Part shown: positions 6,851-9,732 of the stretch, in pieces
How the letters are laid out: every line of letters starts with the position of its first letter
Numbering within the stretch: position 1 is the first letter of the stretch
Assembly: GCA_938022235.1 (NCBI GenBank)
Contig: CALIEL010000044.1
Location: forward strand, 1 to 9,732
Direction of reading: 5' to 3'
DNA length: 9,732 nucleotides
From: Oribacterium parvum
GTDB lineage: Bacteria; Bacillota; Clostridia; Lachnospirales; Lachnospiraceae
Program-made: the position numbers and the translations under genes
The notes under the pieces: model-generated
Databases searched by the model: none
Told to the model about the DNA's origin: nothing
Seen by the model: only the letters and a program-made list of their open reading frames with translations

Positions 6851-8359
6851 ATGGCAGAGTATAAGTTAGAAATGAAAAATATCTCCAAATCATTTCCGGG
6901 TGTAAAGGCCCTAGACCAGGTGCAGCTGTCCGTTCGTCCCGGAACGGTGCATGCCTTAATGGGAGAAAATGGAGCCGGAAAATCCACCCTGATGAAGTGC
7001 CTGTTCGGAATTTAAAAGATGGATCAGGGAGAGATTTATCTGGATGGAAATAAAGTGGAAATCAACAATCCTGATGATGCTATGCTGCACGGTGTAGCCA
7101 TGGTGCATCAGGAATTACAGCCGGTACTGGCTCGTTCCGTATCGGAAAATATGTATCTGGGACGTTTCCCGGTGAAAAAAATCGGACCGATTCAGATGAT
7201 TGACCATAAGAAGATGAATCAGGATACGGAGAAGTGGTTGGCCGAGCTTGGTTTGTCTTACAATGTGAAGGCACCTCTGTCCTCTCTTTCTATCGGACAG
7301 ATGCAAATGGTGGAGATTGCCAAGGCGGTTTCTCACGACGCCAAGGTCATTATCTTCGACGAGCCTACCTCTTCTCTTTCCGATAAGGAAGTAGAATTCC
7401 TCTTTAAGGTTATGGGGGACTTAAAGAAGAAGGGCGTAGCCATGATTTACATTTCCCATAAGATGGATGAAATCAAGCGGATTTCCGACGACATCACCAT
7501 CATGCGTGACGGAACCTATGTAGGAACCTGGCCCGCAGAGGATATGACTACAGAGCAGATTATTGCCAAGATGGTGGGTAGAGAGTTAAGCAATATTTAT
7601 CCGGAGCATCATCACAGCATTGGAGAAACCATTATGGAGGTGGAGGATTTGACCTCTATCCATGAAAAATCCTTCCGGGGAATTTCTTTCTCCATCAAAA
7701 AGGGCGAGATTCTGGGCTTCGGCGGACTGGTAGGTGCCCAAAGAACGGAGCTGATGGAAGGAATCTTCGGTATCCGTCATTTGGCTAAAGGAACCATCAA
7801 GGTTCACGGTAAAGAAGTGAAGATTAAAAGACCCAGAGATGCCATGGATGCGGGTATCGGTATGATTACCGAGGATCGCCGGGGAAACGGTATTTTCGGC
7901 TGTCTCTCCATCAAGGACAATGTGGGTGTTTCGATTTATAAGAAGTATTTAAAGGCAGGAATTATGCTGGACCATCCTTCCATTAATAAGGTGGTGGATG
8001 ACAATATCAAGCGTCTGTCCATCAAGACCCCCAGCATGAAAGAACATATCGGAAATCTTTCCGGAGGAAACCAGCAGAAGGTAATCATTTCCCGCTGGCT
8101 GGCAAAAGACCCGGATATTCTGATTATGGATGAGCCCACCAGAGGTATTGATATCGGGGCAAAGCATGAGATTTATGAAATCATGGAAGAGTTGGCAAAA
8201 CAGGGCAAAGCAATCATTATGATTTCTTCAGAAATGCCGGAGCTTCTGGGTATGGCGGACCGTATCTGCGTAATGTGTAACGGAAAGCTCACCGGAGAGC
8301 TGAATCAGCAGGAAGAAATGACCCAGGAAAATGTAATGAACTTTGCTACGATGTTTTAG
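6851..8359 (+). pseudogene. mglA: Sugar ABC transporter ATPase MglA, interrupted by in-frame TAA at codon 55
   Basis: This is the double-nucleotide-binding-domain ATPase of the Mgl importer, acting at the inner membrane face. The ATG at 6851 follows GGAGGAGG, and the frame would give about 502 residues (E. coli MglA has 506). Walker A GENGAGKST is at 38-46, then LFGI is followed by TAA (7013-7015), where relatives have Tyr in GIY. The frame continues unchanged: Q-loop Gln87, signature LSIGQMQ from 146, Walker B VIIFDEPTS (166-174) and H-loop near 203. In domain 2, GLVGAQRTEL (292-301) is a degenerate Walker A, followed by LSGGNQQK (403-410) and MDEPTRGID (426-434). An ATG at 7019, two codons after the stop, could restart translation and yield a 446-residue product, but it would lack the only canonical Walker A. 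No other lesion is seen, so this is a very recent mutation, a sequencing or assembly error, or a stop that is read through. Confidence 0.85.
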
Positions 8360-8370
8360 GGGGAAAGAAA

Positions 8371-9399
8371 ATGGAAAAGACACAAAAACAAAAATTAACG
8401 GATTTTCTGATTAATAACGGCGTTATTATCGTTATGTTCATCCTGGTGATTTACACAGGATTAACCACAAAGAACTTTTTGACCGCGGATAACGGAATGA
8501 ACCTTTTGGCCAATATGTCCTATCGTTTAGTTATCGCTTTAGGAATTGCGGGCTGCGTTATTACCGCAGGTTGTGACCTTTCCGCAGGACGTATGATCGG
8601 ATTCGGTGCCTGCCTTGCAGGAACCCTTTTGCAAAAGGCGGATTATTCCGGACGTTTCTTCCAGTCCGAGCCTTGGGCTTCCATGGGAAACGGAATTTTA
8701 CTTAAGATTAGCCCGATGAATCCCTTCGTGGTATTGTTCCTGGTAATGCTGATTTGTGCCCTCTTCGGTACCATCACCGGTTGGTTTATCGCTTACCTTT
8801 CTGTACCTCCCTTCATTGCCACCCTGGCAATGATGGAAATCATCTACGGTTTAGGCCTTCTCTATACCAACGCAACTCCTTTGGGAGGTTACATTGAGTC
8901 CTATACCATATTCTCTACCGGAAAATTCTTGGGATTAAGCTATTTAATCTGGATCGCCCTTTTGATGGCGGCTCTTACCTGGTTCATCTTCAACATGACC
9001 AGACATGGAAAATATATGTATGCTATCGGTGGAAACCCACAGGCGGCAGAAGTTGCCGGCGTTCCTGTAAATCTTACCTTGGTATTGATTTATGCAAAGG
9101 CGGCAGCATTCTACGGCATGGCAGGCTATATGCTGGGTGCGAAGGCCGGAGGAGCATCCGTAAATACCGGACTTGGTTATGAGATGGAGGCTATCGCAGC
9201 ATGCGCCCTAGGAGGCGTATCCGTAACCGGAGGACGAGGCAAGGTATCCAGTGCCTTCATCGGTGTGGCGGTTTTGGAGCTTTTAAAGACCGCACTACAG
9301 TACCTTGGTGTAAATGCCAACGCGCAGTACATCGCTATCGGTATCGTAATCTTCATTGCCGCATCCTTGGATATTCGTAAGTATCTGACGAAGAAATAA
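8371..9399 (+). CDS. mglC: Galactose/methylgalactoside ABC transporter permease MglC
   Basis: This is the membrane-spanning subunit of the Mgl importer; two copies would form the sugar channel driven by MglA. The protein has 342 residues (E. coli MglC has 336) and is almost wholly hydrophobic, with about eight to ten membrane segments. A short charged N terminus is followed by IIVMFILVIYTGL. Family features include NLLANMSYRLVIALGIAGCVITAGCDLSAGRM in two blocks (42-73), PPFIATLAMMEIIYGLG, RHGKYMYAIGGNPQAAEVAGV in two blocks, and the cytoplasmic ATPase-coupling loop region with ACALGGVSVTGGRGKV near 285-300. The ATG lies 11 bases after the mglA stop with GGGG plus AAAG upstream, showing tight operon coupling to mglA. 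Sequence quality here gives no sign of decay, which contrasts with the broken mglA. A ribose or xylose permease would be the alternative, but the neighbouring MglB favours galactose/glucose. Confidence 0.93.
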   Translation: MEKTQKQKLTDFLINNGVIIVMFILVIYTGLTTKNFLTADNGMNLLANMSYRLVIALGIAGCVITAGCDLSAGRMIGFGACLAGTLLQKADYSGRFFQSEPWASMGNGILLKISPMNPFVVLFLVMLICALFGTITGWFIAYLSVPPFIATLAMMEIIYGLGLLYTNATPLGGYIESYTIFSTGKFLGLSYLIWIALLMAALTWFIFNMTRHGKYMYAIGGNPQAAEVAGVPVNLTLVLIYAKAAAFYGMAGYMLGAKAGGASVNTGLGYEMEAIAACALGGVSVTGGRGKVSSAFIGVAVLELLKTALQYLGVNANAQYIAIGIVIFIAASLDIRKYLTKK

Positions 9400-9409
9400 A
9401 AGTTGAAAT

Positions 9410-9569
9410 AAAAATAAGCTATCTATGAGGTATCTGTCTGAAATGGAGGCACGCTCTCGCTAACCTCGCCTCATAGGGGTTCTAAGCTTTTACAAGACAA
9501 GAGCTAAGAACCCATGGGCTCAGATTGCCTCCCATTTCAGACGGATACCACAATGCCAGTCTTATTTTT
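9410..9569 (-). repeat. Structured intergenic element, copy 2 (inverted relative to 5256-5410)
   Basis: The element is framed by AAAAATAAG (9410-9418) and its exact reverse complement CTTATTTTT (9561-9569). It has a main stem of 23-24 bases between 9429-9451 and 9526-9549, perfect but for one G-T position and one bulge. Inside, a 12-bp hairpin with one mismatch joins 9477-9488 to 9502-9513. The shared cores, read on the minus strand, are TCTGAGCCC (9516-9524) and the 23-base block 9448-9470, which contains a GC-GAGA-GC GNRA-type loop closed by GAGGC/GCCTC (9446-9450/9468-9472). The GAGGC arm can pair either in this core or in the outer stem, so two folds compete. It starts 11 bases after mglC ends. 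T-runs at both ends could terminate transcription on either strand. No open reading frame or transposase is present, and no target duplication is obvious. Confidence 0.72.
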
Positions 9570-9612
9570 GTTTCTACTTGTTAAACTGTGAAAAGTAAAG
9601 AATAATAGGAAA

Positions 9613-9646
9613 GCGCTCAGACCCTCAAGGGTTTGGGTGCTTTTTT
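9613..9646 (+). terminator. Rho-independent terminator after the mgl operon
   Basis: GCGCTCAGACCC (9613-9624) pairs with GGGTTTGGGTGC (9629-9640) in a 12-bp stem with several G-U pairs and a TCAA loop, followed immediately by six T's (9641-9646). It is the clearest terminator in the window. It lies 214 bases after mglC, beyond structured element copy 2, and directly before the group II intron. Confidence 0.88.
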
Positions 9647-9650
9647 AGTT

Positions 9651-9732
9651 GTGCGCCTAGCGGCGCACGTTTCTAATGGGTTAAAGTCCCGAATCCGCCC
9701 GGTAGTGGGAAGGATATAGCCGAAGGCAAGGG
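9651..9732 (+). mobile_element. Group IIC intron, 5' end (continues past the window)
   Basis: The sequence begins GTGCGCC and forms a hairpin GTGCGCC-TAGC-GGCGCAC (9651-9668), then has GGGTTAAAGTCCCGAA (9679-9694) and AGCCGAAGGCAAGGG at the window's end. From memory this closely follows the domain I start of the Oceanobacillus iheyensis group IIC intron (GTGTGCCC, then TCTA, GGGTGAGAGTCCCGAA and CGCAAGGG in the same order). Group IIC introns are retroelements that splice as RNA and insert by reverse transcription, typically just behind terminator hairpins; here the intron starts four bases after a terminator T-run. Only domain I's beginning is visible, so the maturase/reverse transcriptase gene and 3' splice site, if intact, lie to the right. 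Confidence 0.85.

Noticed and set aside
7011..7017. Programmed frameshift at TTTAAAA over the mglA stop
   Set aside because: Sequence on both sides is in the same frame, so a single shift would not restore the reading; only readthrough, restart or a base change can explain it.
9609..9622. cre-like catabolite-control box around GGAAAGCGCTCAGA
   Set aside because: It matches only part of the consensus and is part of the terminator stem far from any promoter.

Overview
The window looks like chromosomal DNA of a low-to-mid GC Gram-positive bacterium, most likely of the Lachnospiraceae/Clostridia type. The evidence is strong AGGAGG-type ribosome binding sites, a lipobox-anchored sugar-binding protein, BrnQ- and Mgl-type transporters close to Firmicute forms, and a group IIC intron at the right edge. 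The genus cannot be fixed from the sequence. All confident genes are on the + strand.

Left part (1-5202): the 3' portion of a branched-chain amino acid carrier gene (brnQ) enters from the left edge and ends in a hairpin terminator that contains its stop codon. An extended -10 promoter then leads into a surface-polysaccharide cluster. It holds glucose-1-phosphate cytidylyltransferase (rfbF), CDP-glucose 4,6-dehydratase (rfbG), a LicD-family phosphotransferase and a two-TM-segment GT2 glycosyltransferase. The first two genes make CDP-4-keto-6-deoxyglucose. The enzymes that would convert it further (such as RfbH) are not in the window. The last two genes look like decoration steps at the membrane.

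Right part (5203-9569): a galactose/glucose ABC importer operon, mglB-mglA-mglC. mglB encodes a calcium-site-bearing sugar-binding lipoprotein, mglA the double ATPase and mglC the permease. mglA has one in-frame TAA at codon 55, where its family has Tyr, just after the Walker A motif; the rest of the gene is intact. A strong hairpin lies between mglB and mglA.

The least expected structure is a pair of related intergenic elements of about 155-160 bp in opposite orientation, one just upstream of the mgl promoter (5256-5410) and one just after mglC (9410-9569). They share two conserved cores, but their long outer stems and internal hairpin differ in sequence while both still pair. This is what a dispersed structured RNA or hairpin-type mobile repeat would look like. 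I do not recognise the family.

Right edge (9570-9732): a rho-independent terminator is followed four bases after its T-run by sequence closely resembling the 5' end of a group IIC intron. That is the location this intron class is known to target. The intron runs off the window.
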